DNA from: Paenibacillus riograndensis SBR5
Lineage (GTDB): Bacteria; Bacillota; Bacilli; Paenibacillales; Paenibacillaceae
Direction: 5' to 3'
NCBI RefSeq assembly: GCF_000981585.1
Contig: NZ_LN831776.1
Coordinates: 4,385,187 to 4,449,186, forward strand
Length of the DNA stretch: 64,000 nt
Shown: piece by piece, positions 33,618 through 43,401 of the stretch
How the letters are laid out: the number at the start of each line of letters is the position of its first letter
Numbering within the stretch: position 1 is the first letter of the stretch
Made by a program: the position numbers and the translations under genes
Notes under the pieces: model-generated
Told to the model about the DNA's origin: nothing
The model's input: only the letters and a program-made list of their open reading frames with translations
The model's database searches: none

Positions 33618-35738
33618 ATGAACGTGAACGAAGAAGAAAAAAAGAATAACCATACCAGCCCGGCTACCGCCTATCTGAACCGTGACTTGAGCTGGATCGA
33701 GTTTAACCGCCGCGTACTCCAGGAGGCGCAGGACCCGGACAACCCGCTGATGGAGCGGGCCAAGTTCCTGGCGATTGTGTCCAGCAATCTGGATGAATTC
33801 ATCAGTGTCCGCGTGGCAGGAATTCAGGATCAGATCCGGGCCGGCTATACCAAAAAGGATTTTACCGGCTATACCCCCTCCGGTCTCTATAAACGCCTCA
33901 TCAAGCGGGTCAGCAAAATTATTGCCGATCAATACCGGACATTCCGTGACATCTCCCGCAGTCTGCACAAGGAAGGCATCGTGTTTGTGGATTATGAGGA
34001 CCTGACACCGGCACAGGAGTTGTCCATTGAACAGTATTACCGGGACATTATATTCCCTGTTCTGACACCGATGGCGGTAGACCAGAGCCGTCCCTTTCCG
34101 CTGGTGCACAGCCAGTTCATCTATCTTGCCGTCGTGCTGACACGCAAGGACAGCCAAGAGGAAGAGCCATATTTTGCGATTCTGCAGATCCCTTCCAATC
34201 TGCCGAGATGCATTCCCCTTCCCCATCGTTCCAACAGCAAAAAACGGCAGTTTGTCTTTATAGAAGACGTAATCCGCCATCATATCCAGACTCTGTTCAG
34301 CGGATATGATCCCGTTGCCGTAAGCGAATTCCGGTTAACCCGCAACTCCGACCTGACGATTGATGAGGAAGGTGCGGAGGACCTGCTTGAGGAGATTGAA
34401 AAAGAGCTGCGCAAACGCCGGCGGGGCGTCCCTGCCCGTCTGGAGGTCCAAAAAGGAATCCACCCTTATGCCTTGGAGCAGCTGCAGGCTGAATTTGAGC
34501 TAGAGGATTTTGTCTTTGAGATCGACGGACCGCTGGATCTTGGTTTCCTGCGCGGCTTCGCCGGCAGCCTGAAGGGCTTCAGCTACCTGCATGATGCGCC
34601 GATTGAACCGCTCTACCCTGCTGAGTTTGATGAGAATGAGGATTTCTTCGAGGTGCTGCGCGAACGCGATGTGCTGGTGTACCATCCTTATGAATCCTTT
34701 GATGCGATGACCGATTTCATTACGCAGGCCTCTGAGGATGAGCAGGTCATGGCAATAAAAATGACGCTGTACCGTGTCAGCGGAAACTCTCCGCTCATCA
34801 GTGCCCTCGCCGTCGCCGCTGAATCCGGCAAGCAGGTCACTGTCGTTGTCGAGCTGAAGGCACGCTTCGACGAGGAGCGCAATATCGCCTGGGCGCGCAA
34901 GCTGGAGCAGTCCGGCTGCCATGTCGTGTACGGGCTGGTTGGCCTGAAGACCCATGCGAAGATCACGCTTATTGTCCGCCAGGAAGGGCCTGAACTGCGC
35001 CGCTATGTACATGTGGGAACAGGCAACTACAACGACAGCACTGCCAAGGCCTACACGGACCTCAGCCTGTTCACGGCGAACAGCGAGATTGGTCTGGATG
35101 CTTCAGAGCTGTTCAACCAGATGACAGGCTATTCGGCCAATTATGACTGGAACGCCTTCGTTGTGGCCCCGACCAACATGAGCCTGTCGCTGCAAAAGCT
35201 GATTCTGCGCGAAGCCGAGCATGCCGCTGCCGGGCGTCCATCACGGATCATTGCCAAAATGAACTCTTTGTCGAACCAGGAGGTCATTGACAATCTGTAC
35301 AGCGCCGCCCAGGCAGGAGTGCCGATTGACCTGATAGTGCGCGGCGTCTGCTGCCTGCGGCCGGGGATAGAAGGCCTTAGCGAGCGGATCACGGTCCGCA
35401 GTATTGTAGACCGTTTCCTGGAGCATTCCCGGATCTATTATTTCGAGAATGGCGGCAATCCTGAGGTCTACCTGTCCAGTGCCGATTGGATGACACGCAA
35501 TCTGACGCGGCGCATTGAACTGATGTGCCCGGTGAAGGACCCGGTAATCCGCAAGCAGATTGTCAAAATTCTTGAGATCACCCTCAAGGATAATGTGAAA
35601 TCCAGCTTTTTGCAGCCAAACGGATATTATGAACGTGCTGACGACAAAAAGGCCCCTTTCCGGAGCCAGTTCGCTGCTATGGAGGTTACGCGTTGGAAGG
35701 GAAGCCGAGCTTTACCTTCAGCCCCCAAACATTCCTGA
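33618..35738 (+). CDS. ppk1: Polyphosphate kinase 1
   Basis: 706 residues with all four Ppk1 domains: N-terminal (RDLSWIEFNRRVLQEA, residues 22-37), head, and two phospholipase-D-like catalytic domains. The autophosphorylated histidine is H446 in GLKTHAKI and the second catalytic histidine is in RFLEHSRIYYFENGG. It makes long polyphosphate chains from ATP, at the membrane. The ATG follows TTGGAGG. The last 53 bases overlap the convergent exopolyphosphatase gene, so the two opposing enzymes share their 3' ends in antisense. Confidence 0.95.
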   Translation: MNVNEEEKKNNHTSPATAYLNRDLSWIEFNRRVLQEAQDPDNPLMERAKFLAIVSSNLDEFISVRVAGIQDQIRAGYTKKDFTGYTPSGLYKRLIKRVSKIIADQYRTFRDISRSLHKEGIVFVDYEDLTPAQELSIEQYYRDIIFPVLTPMAVDQSRPFPLVHSQFIYLAVVLTRKDSQEEEPYFAILQIPSNLPRCIPLPHRSNSKKRQFVFIEDVIRHHIQTLFSGYDPVAVSEFRLTRNSDLTIDEEGAEDLLEEIEKELRKRRRGVPARLEVQKGIHPYALEQLQAEFELEDFVFEIDGPLDLGFLRGFAGSLKGFSYLHDAPIEPLYPAEFDENEDFFEVLRERDVLVYHPYESFDAMTDFITQASEDEQVMAIKMTLYRVSGNSPLISALAVAAESGKQVTVVVELKARFDEERNIAWARKLEQSGCHVVYGLVGLKTHAKITLIVRQEGPELRRYVHVGTGNYNDSTAKAYTDLSLFTANSEIGLDASELFNQMTGYSANYDWNAFVVAPTNMSLSLQKLILREAEHAAAGRPSRIIAKMNSLSNQEVIDNLYSAAQAGVPIDLIVRGVCCLRPGIEGLSERITVRSIVDRFLEHSRIYYFENGGNPEVYLSSADWMTRNLTRRIELMCPVKDPVIRKQIVKILEITLKDNVKSSFLQPNGYYERADDKKAPFRSQFAAMEVTRWKGSRALPSAPKHS

Positions 35739-37215
35739 ACGCCTTGAGGGCGTTCTCGATGTCCTCCAGCCCGATAAGGAGCTCGCCTGCACCCTGCAGC
35801 TCCAGATCAAGCGTATTGCCGTGCAGGCGGGCTTCCAGCCCGCTTACAATGCCAATCTCGGTACTGTCCAGAGCAATGCTCAGCTGTACCAGCGTACCGA
35901 GCTTATGAATCCATTCCTCGTCGGAAGCCAGCAAAATGTCCTTGTGCGTCTGGGACAATTTCTGCTTCCGGCTTTTTGTGCTGTAAGAGGCAATCAAAGC
36001 GCCCAGAATCAGCTGGCGGTGGGTAAGCCCGCGGATCGGGGAATTCATCAGCCAGTAGCGGGTATGCCGCTTGGACTGATAATAATTGATATTGGAGCCG
36101 GTCCGGTGCAGCATGACGGACACATAGATCAGCATCCGCTGTTCGTCCCGGTCCCCTTCAGCATCAAAGGCGTCAAACAGGCTCAGCGCCAGCTTGTAGA
36201 TGTGGTCCAGATGCCGCTTCGAGGTACGGATGTCAAAGCGGACAATCGTGTTCAGGCTGAATTCCAGGGCACTGTCGCGCACAGGCTGCCCGGGATCAAG
36301 CAGATCATGCAGCATGCCTTCCCGCAGGCCTTCTCCGCTGATTACGGCCTGGCTTGCCCCGAGATACCGGTACACCGTGTGAAAGATAATCAGGCCGGAG
36401 ACGATGATATCCCCCCGGCTCTTGGAGAGCCCGTCCAAATCCTTGCGTTTCTCATACGGTATGGCAGGCAGCGTCTCCATGAATTTATCAATGGTCTCGC
36501 CGGAAAGTGTGTAGCCGTGTGAATTCGGCAGTGAATAATCCCGCAGCTTCTGGTCCAGCTTCCCGAGGGAGCGCAGTGTCCCGCCAAGCCCGTAGAGCGG
36601 CAATCCCGGCCCGCTGTTCAGCCAATCATGCTCCACCAGCCTCCCGGTCACATAGGCCTGAAGCTTGCGTACCTGATCACTGTTCCAATTGCCATGGTGG
36701 CCGAACATCAGATTCGTATTCACCGCACCAAACGGGAAGGAGATGCTCTGCTGGTAGCGCCGTCCCCGGAACAAGGTGATCTCCGTGCTTCCGCCCCCGA
36801 TATCTATCACAAAGCCATCCTGAATATCAAAGGCGTTGATGACGCCCAGAAATCCAAAGTAGGCCTCCTGGTGTCCGCTGATGACTTCAATATGAATCTC
36901 CGATGCCTCCGAAAGGTAGGCGACGATCTCCGCTGAATTCGCCGCATTGCGGATGGCCGCAGTGGCGCCGGCACGGATGCTGTCGACCTCAAACTCGCTG
37001 CAAATCTCCTTGAACTGATGCAGGACAGGCACAATCGTATCCATGTCCCTCCGCTCCAGCCTGCCGTCCTTGGTAATTTTCTCGCTCAGACGAGCGGAGT
37101 ATTTGCACTCCTTGATGATTTTGTAGCCTCCTTCCGGCGTCGTATCATAGATCACAAGGCGAATGGAGTTGGAACCAATATCAATGATGCCAATCCGGCG
37201 AAGATCATCTCTCAT
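35686..37215 (-). CDS. Ppx/GppA-family exopolyphosphatase
   Basis: About 509 residues from the ATG at 37215, after AAAGGAG; the ORF itself opens 33 bases earlier. Residues 5-20 (IGIIDIGSNSIRLVIYD) and VIDIGGGSTEITLFRG are the ASKHA phosphate-binding loops of the Ppx/GppA N-terminal domain; the C-terminal third is the HD-like domain. It releases phosphate from polyphosphate ends and may also act on pppGpp. Convergent with ppk1, overlapping 53 bases. Confidence 0.92.
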   Translation of the reverse strand: MRDDLRRIGIIDIGSNSIRLVIYDTTPEGGYKIIKECKYSARLSEKITKDGRLERRDMDTIVPVLHQFKEICSEFEVDSIRAGATAAIRNAANSAEIVAYLSEASEIHIEVISGHQEAYFGFLGVINAFDIQDGFVIDIGGGSTEITLFRGRRYQQSISFPFGAVNTNLMFGHHGNWNSDQVRKLQAYVTGRLVEHDWLNSGPGLPLYGLGGTLRSLGKLDQKLRDYSLPNSHGYTLSGETIDKFMETLPAIPYEKRKDLDGLSKSRGDIIVSGLIIFHTVYRYLGASQAVISGEGLREGMLHDLLDPGQPVRDSALEFSLNTIVRFDIRTSKRHLDHIYKLALSLFDAFDAEGDRDEQRMLIYVSVMLHRTGSNINYYQSKRHTRYWLMNSPIRGLTHRQLILGALIASYSTKSRKQKLSQTHKDILLASDEEWIHKLGTLVQLSIALDSTEIGIVSGLEARLHGNTLDLELQGAGELLIGLEDIENALKAFRNVWGLKVKLGFPSNA

Positions 37216-37330
37216 CTGTATGTACTCCTTTTCAAGTTGATTGGCCATCTATATACTATATCACCCATTTCCCCCCAGGCAAAAGCAAAACGGCCGCCGA
37301 ATCAGGTCCGGGGCCGTAAAAGGGCTGTTC

Positions 37331-38053
37331 TTATAGGACTTTGCTTAAAAAATCCTTGGTCCGTGCATGCTGCGGATTGCCGAATACCTGTGAAGGATCG
37401 CCTTCCTCCACGATAATGCCGCCATCCATGAACAGAATGCGGTCGCCCACTTCACGGGCAAAGCCCATCTCATGGGTAACAATCACCATCGTCATGCCGT
37501 CTTCCGCCAGCTTCTTCATGACCTCCAGAACCTCGCCGACCATTTCCGGGTCCAGGGCCGAGGTGGGCTCGTCGAACAACATCACATGCGGCTGCATGGC
37601 AAGCGCCCGGGCGATGGCAATCCGCTGCTTTTGTCCGCCGGAGAGCTGGGCCGGATAAGCATCGCGTTTGTCGGCAAGGCCGACGGTCTGCAGCAGCTCA
37701 AGGGCGATTTTTTCCGCTTCCGCTGGCTGCTGCTTTTTCACTTTCAGCGGGGCCAGCATAATATTCTGCAGCACGGTTTTGTGCGGAAACAGGTTGAACT
37801 GCTGGAAGACCATGCCCATTTTTTCCCGGGTCACGTTGATATCATGCCTCTTGTCTGTAATGGATGCCCCTTCAAAGGTAATTTCGCCGCCTGTAGGCTG
37901 CTCCAGCAGATTGAGGCAGCGCAGGAAGGTGCTTTTGCCCGAGCCGCTAGGGCCGATAACGACGACAACTTCCCCTTTGTGAATCTGCAGATCAATCCCC
38001 TTCAGAATTTCCAGCTTGCCAAAACTTTTTTGCAGGTTCTTAACGGCGATCAT
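37331..38053 (-). CDS. Amino-acid ABC transporter ATPase (GlnQ type)
   Basis: 240 residues: Walker [11 protein letters not shown]-loop [11 protein letters not shown], signature [12 protein letters not shown], Walker B VMLFDEP, H-loop VTHEMGFA. Polar amino acid transporter ATPase type. It overlaps the permease gene by 14 bases and is third in the order binding protein, permease, ATPase. Confidence 0.95.
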   Translation of the reverse strand: MIAVKNLQKSFGKLEILKGIDLQIHKGEVVVVIGPSGSGKSTFLRCLNLLEQPTGGEITFEGASITDKRHDINVTREKMGMVFQQFNLFPHKTVLQNIMLAPLKVKKQQPAEAEKIALELLQTVGLADKRDAYPAQLSGGQKQRIAIARALAMQPHVMLFDEPTSALDPEMVGEVLEVMKKLAEDGMTMVIVTHEMGFAREVGDRILFMDGGIIVEEGDPSQVFGNPQHARTKDFLSKVL

Positions 38054-38699
38054 CCGTGTTCAGCCTCCTTTCCAATAAGCCCAGCACCTTCGACAAGGTG
38101 AAGGTAAGAACAAAATACATAACGGCGATCACAATTAAGGGATTCAGCCCCTCATAGGTTATGGTTGTTACGGATCTTGCCTCGAAAAGCAGATCTGCCA
38201 CCCCGATCATGGACACAATCGAAGACTCTTTAATGATCGTAATGAACTCATTGCCGATGGCGGGCAGCACGTTTTTGATCGCTTGGGGGAGAACAATATA
38301 GCGCATGGTCATCCCCTGCCGCATGCCGAGCGAACGCGCTGCTTCGACCTGTCCGCGGTCCACCCCCTGGATACCGGCACGGAAGATCTCAGCCAGATAA
38401 GCGGAGCTGTTAATGGTCAAAGTGATAGCGCCGGATTGGATCGGTGTAAACTCCAGGCCAAATTCCGGCAGCCCGTAATGAATTAGGAACAGCTGCACCA
38501 GCATAGGTGTACCGCGCAGGAATTCCACCCAGGCCGTCGCAATAAAACGCAGAATCCACAATTTGGACATCCGAAGCAGGGACACAATGATCCCAAGCAC
38601 AAAACCGAAGAATACCCCCAGCACTGCCAACAGCAATGTGTACTTCAAACCGGAAAGAAAAAAATTGCGGTACTCATAAGCGATATCGAATACATTCAT
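38040..38699 (-). CDS. Amino-acid ABC transporter permease (His/Glu/Gln/Arg/opine type)
   Basis: About 219 residues from the ATG at 38699, after AGGAGG at eleven bases; another ATG at 38708 is too near that site. Five membrane segments and the HEQRo signature ([18 protein letters not shown]; coupling loop [26 protein letters not shown], seen in parts) are present. One permease implies a homodimeric channel with the GlnQ-type ATPase. Confidence 0.93.
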   Translation of the reverse strand: MNVFDIAYEYRNFFLSGLKYTLLLAVLGVFFGFVLGIIVSLLRMSKLWILRFIATAWVEFLRGTPMLVQLFLIHYGLPEFGLEFTPIQSGAITLTINSSAYLAEIFRAGIQGVDRGQVEAARSLGMRQGMTMRYIVLPQAIKNVLPAIGNEFITIIKESSIVSMIGVADLLFEARSVTTITYEGLNPLIVIAVMYFVLTFTLSKVLGLLERRLNTDDRR

Positions 38700-38840
38700 T
38701 TTTGGCATAACCTCCTGTCTGCAAAAAAATAGAAAACAGCGGAGCACCGCCATTTTCAGATCATTCCCAATGATTTATGTCTTCCCTGCAGCAGCGGCTG
38801 CAGGGATTGGACTACTTATGACTACTTCAGGTCCTGAGAA

Positions 38841-39659
38841 TTACTTCTCGGCCAGCTCGCTTGCGGCTGCAACATACTCATCGATTTTGCCTTCGGAGTT
38901 CAGACGGGCCAGGGTCTTGTTCACCTGACCCAGCAATTCGTCGTTGCCCTTTTTCACACCGATCACATATCCGTCATCCTCTACCTCAGGTTTGGCATCA
39001 GTGATGGCCAGCCCCTTGACATTCTTTACGAAGGATTTGGCTACCGGACCTTCCATGATCGAGGCATCCACACGGTTCGACTGCAGCTGCAGCACGATTT
39101 CGGAAATTTTGCCCAGCGAAGTCAGCTGCGCGCCTTCTATCCCCTTGGCGATGTCTTCCTGAATCGATCCGGTCTGCACGCCCAGCTTGATGCCCTTCAG
39201 GGAATCCATGGTCGCAAACTTATCCTTGTCGGCTTCACGCACAACCACCGCTTGTTCGGCTTTGTAGTAAATATCGGACAGCCCTACCGCCTTTGCCCGT
39301 TCCGGTGTTGGACTCAGGCCCGAAATCACCATATCCACTCTGCCGCTTGAGAGCTCATTCAGCAGGGAATCGAAGGACAGATCCTTGATCTCCAGCTTAG
39401 CTCCCATATCCGCTGCAATTTCCTTGGCGATCTCAATGTCAAAGCCCACGATGGTATCCTTGCCGTCCACCACTTTGTGGAATTCATACGGAGGAAAATC
39501 GGCACTGGTTCCCAGTGTAAGTGTCTTTGTCGCAGTGGTGCTATTCGTAGGCGCACTGTTGCCGGTAGCTGCGTTATTTTCCTTGTTATTGTTGCCGCAT
39601 CCGGTCATAAGACCTGCCACGAGCAGCATTCCTAATGAAAGTTTACCCCATTTGTTCAT
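38841..39659 (-). CDS. Amino-acid ABC transporter substrate-binding lipoprotein
   Basis: 272 residues from the ATG at 39659, after GGGGAG; the long frame to 39824 has no support. Lipobox LMTGCG near residue 20, Asn/Thr-rich linker, then SBP_bac_3 domain (GTSADFPPYEF, VGFDIEIAKEIAADMGAKLE, MVISGLSPTPERAK). The ligand is a polar amino acid; which one cannot be read. First gene of the importer, 140 bases upstream of the permease gene. Confidence 0.93.
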   Translation of the reverse strand: MNKWGKLSLGMLLVAGLMTGCGNNNKENNAATGNSAPTNSTTATKTLTLGTSADFPPYEFHKVVDGKDTIVGFDIEIAKEIAADMGAKLEIKDLSFDSLLNELSSGRVDMVISGLSPTPERAKAVGLSDIYYKAEQAVVVREADKDKFATMDSLKGIKLGVQTGSIQEDIAKGIEGAQLTSLGKISEIVLQLQSNRVDASIMEGPVAKSFVKNVKGLAITDAKPEVEDDGYVIGVKKGNDELLGQVNKTLARLNSEGKIDEYVAAASELAEK

Positions 39660-40015
39660 CTGTATATCTCCCCTGTTCTGTTCATGTTCTCCAGTTGTTC
39701 CATTGACCGATTTATTATAAATCAACACGTATGAATATGCAAAGACAAATTTGTGACAAAGACTGTAAAAATGCGGAAGAAATCCACGCCGATGCTTGAC
39801 TGCTTGGGCCGCTTCATTTTGCACATCCTTTTAAAAGAAGTATATACTAGGTACTATCTCCAATTGATCCCGGAATAGCAGAAATGGTTCATGCTGTCTC
39901 TTCGGGTGGTATTAACTTGCTAACGGGCTCACAAAAATTAGCCTATGCTTACGTTGCGGATTTTATTTCGCAGTCGTTCACGTGATGCTCCACTACACTT
40001 TTAGGAGGTGCAATC

Positions 40016-41761
40016 ATGCTTTTGGAAGCTATGTACCACGTTCCCCGTGACAAATGGGCTTATGCCTACGATGCAAAGACTATACATCTGCGTGTTCGCA
40101 CCAAACGGGATGATGTGGACTGTGTCGTCGCGCTCACCGGGGATAAATACAATTGGCAAGACACCTCATACGATATCATGATGGACAAAGCGGCTTCGGA
40201 CGACAAGTTCGATTACTGGGAGGCTGCGGTCCGGCCCAAATATAAACGCCTCAGCTACACCTTCCGTGTGAGCAAAGGCAATGAAAGTGTATATCTGCTG
40301 GACAACGGTATCCAGACGGAATATCCGGCTCCCCCCAACCATTACTATGAGTTCCCCTACATACACCAAATCGATTTGTTCCAGGTGCCGAACTGGGCCA
40401 AGGATGCGGTGTTCTACCAGATCATGACGGAGCGGTTCGCCAACGGCGATCCGGCGAATGACCCGGAGGGGACGGAGCCATGGGGCGGAACGCCGAAGCT
40501 GGATAATTTTTTTGGCGGAGATCTGCAAGGCGTGCTGGACCATTTGGACGATCTGCAGGAGCTCGGGATCAATGCCATTTATTTTACCCCGCTGTTCGTC
40601 TCCCCTTCCAACCATAAATACGATATCGTGGATTATAAAAGAGTCGATCCCCATTTTGGCGATAATGAGCTGCTCAAAACCGTTATCGAGGAATGCCACT
40701 TAAGAGGAATCCGCGTGATGCTGGACGCCGTGTTCAATCATTGCAGCGACAAGTTTCCGCCATTTCAGGATGTTCTGGAGAAGGGAGAGTACTCTGTATA
40801 TAAGGACTGGTTCCATGTCAACTCCTTTCCAGCCGAAATTGTCGGCGGTATTCCTACGTATGACACCTTCGGTTTTTTTGGCAATATGCCGAAGTTCAAC
40901 ACCGCCAATCATGAGGTAAAAACCTACCTGCTGGAGGTGGCCGAATACTGGATCAGGGAAATCAAGGCGGACGGCTGGCGGCTGGACGTTGCCAATGAGG
41001 TAGATCACCATTTCTGGCGCGATTTCCGCAAGGTGGTCAAAGCAGCCAATCCGGAAGCCTATATTGTGGGTGAAGTATGGAGTGATTCCTTAACCTGGCT
41101 GCTGGGCGACCAGTTCGATTCCGTGATGAATTATCCTTTTTCCGGGACCGTATTGGAATTCTTTAACGGAGGGATGGATGGCATTACCTTCGGACACCGG
41201 ATCGGCGCCCTGCTCATGCGTTATCCGCAGCAGACCAATGAAGTGGTCTTCAATATGCTGGGCAGCCATGATACCCCCCGGCTGTTGACGGTGGTGGGTG
41301 AAGACAAGCGGAGGCTTAAGCTGGCTGTTGTTTTTCTTTTTACTTTTATGGGGACTCCTTGTATTTATTATGGTGATGAAATCGGCCTGACAGGCCATGA
41401 AGATCCCGATTGCCGCAAGTGTATGGAATGGGATGAAGCAAGCCAGGACCGCGAGCTGTATGACTTCTATAAGATGATGATTGCCCTGCGCAAGCACAAC
41501 AAAGCGCTGCGTGAAGGCCGCTTCCGTATTCTGCAGGCCTGTGAGAATGATCCGTGCATCGTCTATGAGCGTGCGGATGATGTGATTCATTTTACGGTGT
41601 GGATGAATAATTCGCCGGAGCCCCGCATCCTCAGCCACCCGATGGAAACGGATGATTGGCAGGATGCCTTGACCGGAGACCCGGTTGCACCCGAAGACGG
41701 GATGATGCATATCTCGCTCGACCCGTACGGATACCGGATTCTCAGCCGGGACCTGGGTTAA
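40016..41761 (+). CDS. GH13 alpha-glycosidase (neopullulanase/cyclomaltodextrinase type)
   Basis: 581 residues. An N-terminal CBM34-like beta domain (1-120) precedes the GH13 barrel (about 127-500), with region I DAVFNH, nucleophile D324 in GWRLDVANEVD, acid/base E353 in YIVGEVWSD, and transition-state Asp D419 in MLGSHDTPR; a C-terminal beta domain follows. This layout is that of GH13_20 enzymes that hydrolyse pullulan, cyclodextrins and maltodextrins. No signal peptide, so it is cytosolic. The ATG follows AGGAGGTG. It lies next to the glycogen genes and probably degrades internal or imported alpha-glucans. Confidence 0.9.
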   Translation: MLLEAMYHVPRDKWAYAYDAKTIHLRVRTKRDDVDCVVALTGDKYNWQDTSYDIMMDKAASDDKFDYWEAAVRPKYKRLSYTFRVSKGNESVYLLDNGIQTEYPAPPNHYYEFPYIHQIDLFQVPNWAKDAVFYQIMTERFANGDPANDPEGTEPWGGTPKLDNFFGGDLQGVLDHLDDLQELGINAIYFTPLFVSPSNHKYDIVDYKRVDPHFGDNELLKTVIEECHLRGIRVMLDAVFNHCSDKFPPFQDVLEKGEYSVYKDWFHVNSFPAEIVGGIPTYDTFGFFGNMPKFNTANHEVKTYLLEVAEYWIREIKADGWRLDVANEVDHHFWRDFRKVVKAANPEAYIVGEVWSDSLTWLLGDQFDSVMNYPFSGTVLEFFNGGMDGITFGHRIGALLMRYPQQTNEVVFNMLGSHDTPRLLTVVGEDKRRLKLAVVFLFTFMGTPCIYYGDEIGLTGHEDPDCRKCMEWDEASQDRELYDFYKMMIALRKHNKALREGRFRILQACENDPCIVYERADDVIHFTVWMNNSPEPRILSHPMETDDWQDALTGDPVAPEDGMMHISLDPYGYRILSRDLG

Positions 41762-41765
41762 ATCC

Positions 41766-41863
41766 AAGTAGAAACGGCTTTGCCGTCCTTTTTAAGGACG
41801 GTACCGTTTCAGCGAGAAATAGAAGGAAAATTTATAGCGTGAAGCATATAAATTCTTATATTT
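41766..41863 (+). repeat. Dispersed hairpin repeat R2, intergenic copy
   Basis: 98 bases beginning four bases after the GH13 stop and identical at 96 positions to the copy within mobB. The first 40 bases form a nested hairpin (GAAACGG/CCGTTTC; CCGTCCTT/AAGGACGG). Confidence 0.9.
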
Positions 41864-41867
41864 GAAC

Positions 41868-41910
41868 AAAGGACGTTCTGCAAGATCCTCCGATCTGCCG
41901 AACGTCCTTT
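41868..41910. terminator. Bidirectional terminator between GH13 and glgA genes
   Basis: AAAGGACGTT (41868-41877) pairs with AACGTCCTTT (41901-41910); T run follows on the plus strand. It separates two convergent genes. Confidence 0.8.
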
Positions 41911-41933
41911 TTCGCTGCCTGTATCCTGCTGTT

Positions 41934-43364
41934 TTATGACTGTTCCAAAATGCGGTTATAGATATCCATGTACTGCTGTGCCGATACATTCCAGCTGTAA
42001 TCACCGGCAAACGCGTTTTTGGTCACTTTTTTCCAGTGCTCGGGCTTGTGGTAGAAGGACACCGCCCGGCGGAGCGTGTACATCATGTCGTGGGCGTTGT
42101 AATCCTTAAAGGTGAAGCCATTGCCCTCTCCGGTTTCTTCATTGTAGGAATGAACGGTATCATTCAGCCCCCCGGTTTCCCGGACGACCGGAATGCTGCC
42201 GTAACGCAGGGCCAGGAGCTGGCCGATTCCGCAAGGCTCGAATTTGGACGGCATGAGGAACAGGTCGCTGGCCGCATAAATTTTGCGGGACAACGCGTCA
42301 CTGAACAGAATCTGCGAAGAAAGCTTGGTCGGGTAACGCCACTGGGCTTCACGGAACCAGCGTTCATAGACTTCATCACCGGTCCCCAGCAGGACAAATT
42401 GAATATCATCATAATAGAGCAGCTCATCCAGCACACGGGTTAGCAGGTCCAGCCCTTTGGAATCGACGAGACGTGTGACCATCGCTATCAGCGGAATGTA
42501 TGGAGCCACCGGCAGTCCAAGCTCCTGCTGCAGTGCAATTTTATTCTCCGCTTTTTTGGCCAGATTGGTACGGTAGCGGGTATAGATCTGCGGATCGCTG
42601 GCCGGGTTGTAAATCTTCGTGTCTATCCCGTTAACAATCCCGCTCAGACTGTCCGCCCGTGAAGAGAGCAGACCATCCAGTCCATAGCCATAATAGGCTG
42701 TACGGATTTCTTCAGAATAGGTCGGGCTGACGGTAGTGATGTGATCGCTGTAGACGATGCCCGCCTTCATAAAATTCACATTGCCGTAATACTCCACACC
42801 CAGGAAATAGCTGTCATCCAGTCCCAGCAGCTCACCAAGCACGGAATAAGGGAATACTCCCTGATACAGCAGATTATGAATGGTAAATACGGTCCGGATT
42901 TCAGCGTAAAACGGGTTATGGCGGTAATGGGCCTGCAGCAGCATCGGAATCACTGCGGCATGCCAGTCATGGCAATGCAGCACATCCGGCTGGAAATCAA
43001 GCGTCTCCAGACACTCCAGCACCGCCCGGTTGAAAAACGAAAAGCGCTCTCCATCGTCCATGTAGCCGTAAATCCCGTCCCGCCCAAAATAATATTCGTT
43101 ATCGATAAAGTAAACGGGAATGCCGTCATATATAATCCGTTCAATGCCGCAATATTGGTTGCGCCAGCCAACCGGCACACTCAGAGCAGCAACATGCTCC
43201 ATTTGCGAAACAAATTTCTCCGGGATTCCCCTGTATTTCGGCAGAATCACCCGCACATCCACACCAACGCCTTTCAGCGCCTTGGGCAAAGCTCCAATGA
43301 CATCGGCGAGCCCTCCTGTTTTGACGAACGGATGAGCTTCGGCTGCAGCAAATAAAACCTTCAT
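41934..43364 (-). CDS. glgA: Glycogen synthase (ADP-glucose type)
   Basis: 476 residues, a GT5 enzyme: KTGGLADVIGALPKAL near the N-terminus binds ADP-glucose, and MPSKFEPCGIGQLLALRYGS in the C-terminal half carries the family's ExxxGxxQ-like nucleotide site. It elongates alpha-1,4-glucan from ADP-glucose. The ATG follows AAGGGGG. It is 37 bases after glgB on the same strand and is co-transcribed with it. Confidence 0.95.
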   Translation of the reverse strand: MKVLFAAAEAHPFVKTGGLADVIGALPKALKGVGVDVRVILPKYRGIPEKFVSQMEHVAALSVPVGWRNQYCGIERIIYDGIPVYFIDNEYYFGRDGIYGYMDDGERFSFFNRAVLECLETLDFQPDVLHCHDWHAAVIPMLLQAHYRHNPFYAEIRTVFTIHNLLYQGVFPYSVLGELLGLDDSYFLGVEYYGNVNFMKAGIVYSDHITTVSPTYSEEIRTAYYGYGLDGLLSSRADSLSGIVNGIDTKIYNPASDPQIYTRYRTNLAKKAENKIALQQELGLPVAPYIPLIAMVTRLVDSKGLDLLTRVLDELLYYDDIQFVLLGTGDEVYERWFREAQWRYPTKLSSQILFSDALSRKIYAASDLFLMPSKFEPCGIGQLLALRYGSIPVVRETGGLNDTVHSYNEETGEGNGFTFKDYNAHDMMYTLRRAVSFYHKPEHWKKVTKNAFAGDYSWNVSAQQYMDIYNRILEQS

Positions 43365-43401
43365 CTCTCGAAATCCCCCTTATGTGTATGGACTGCGATT
43401 C

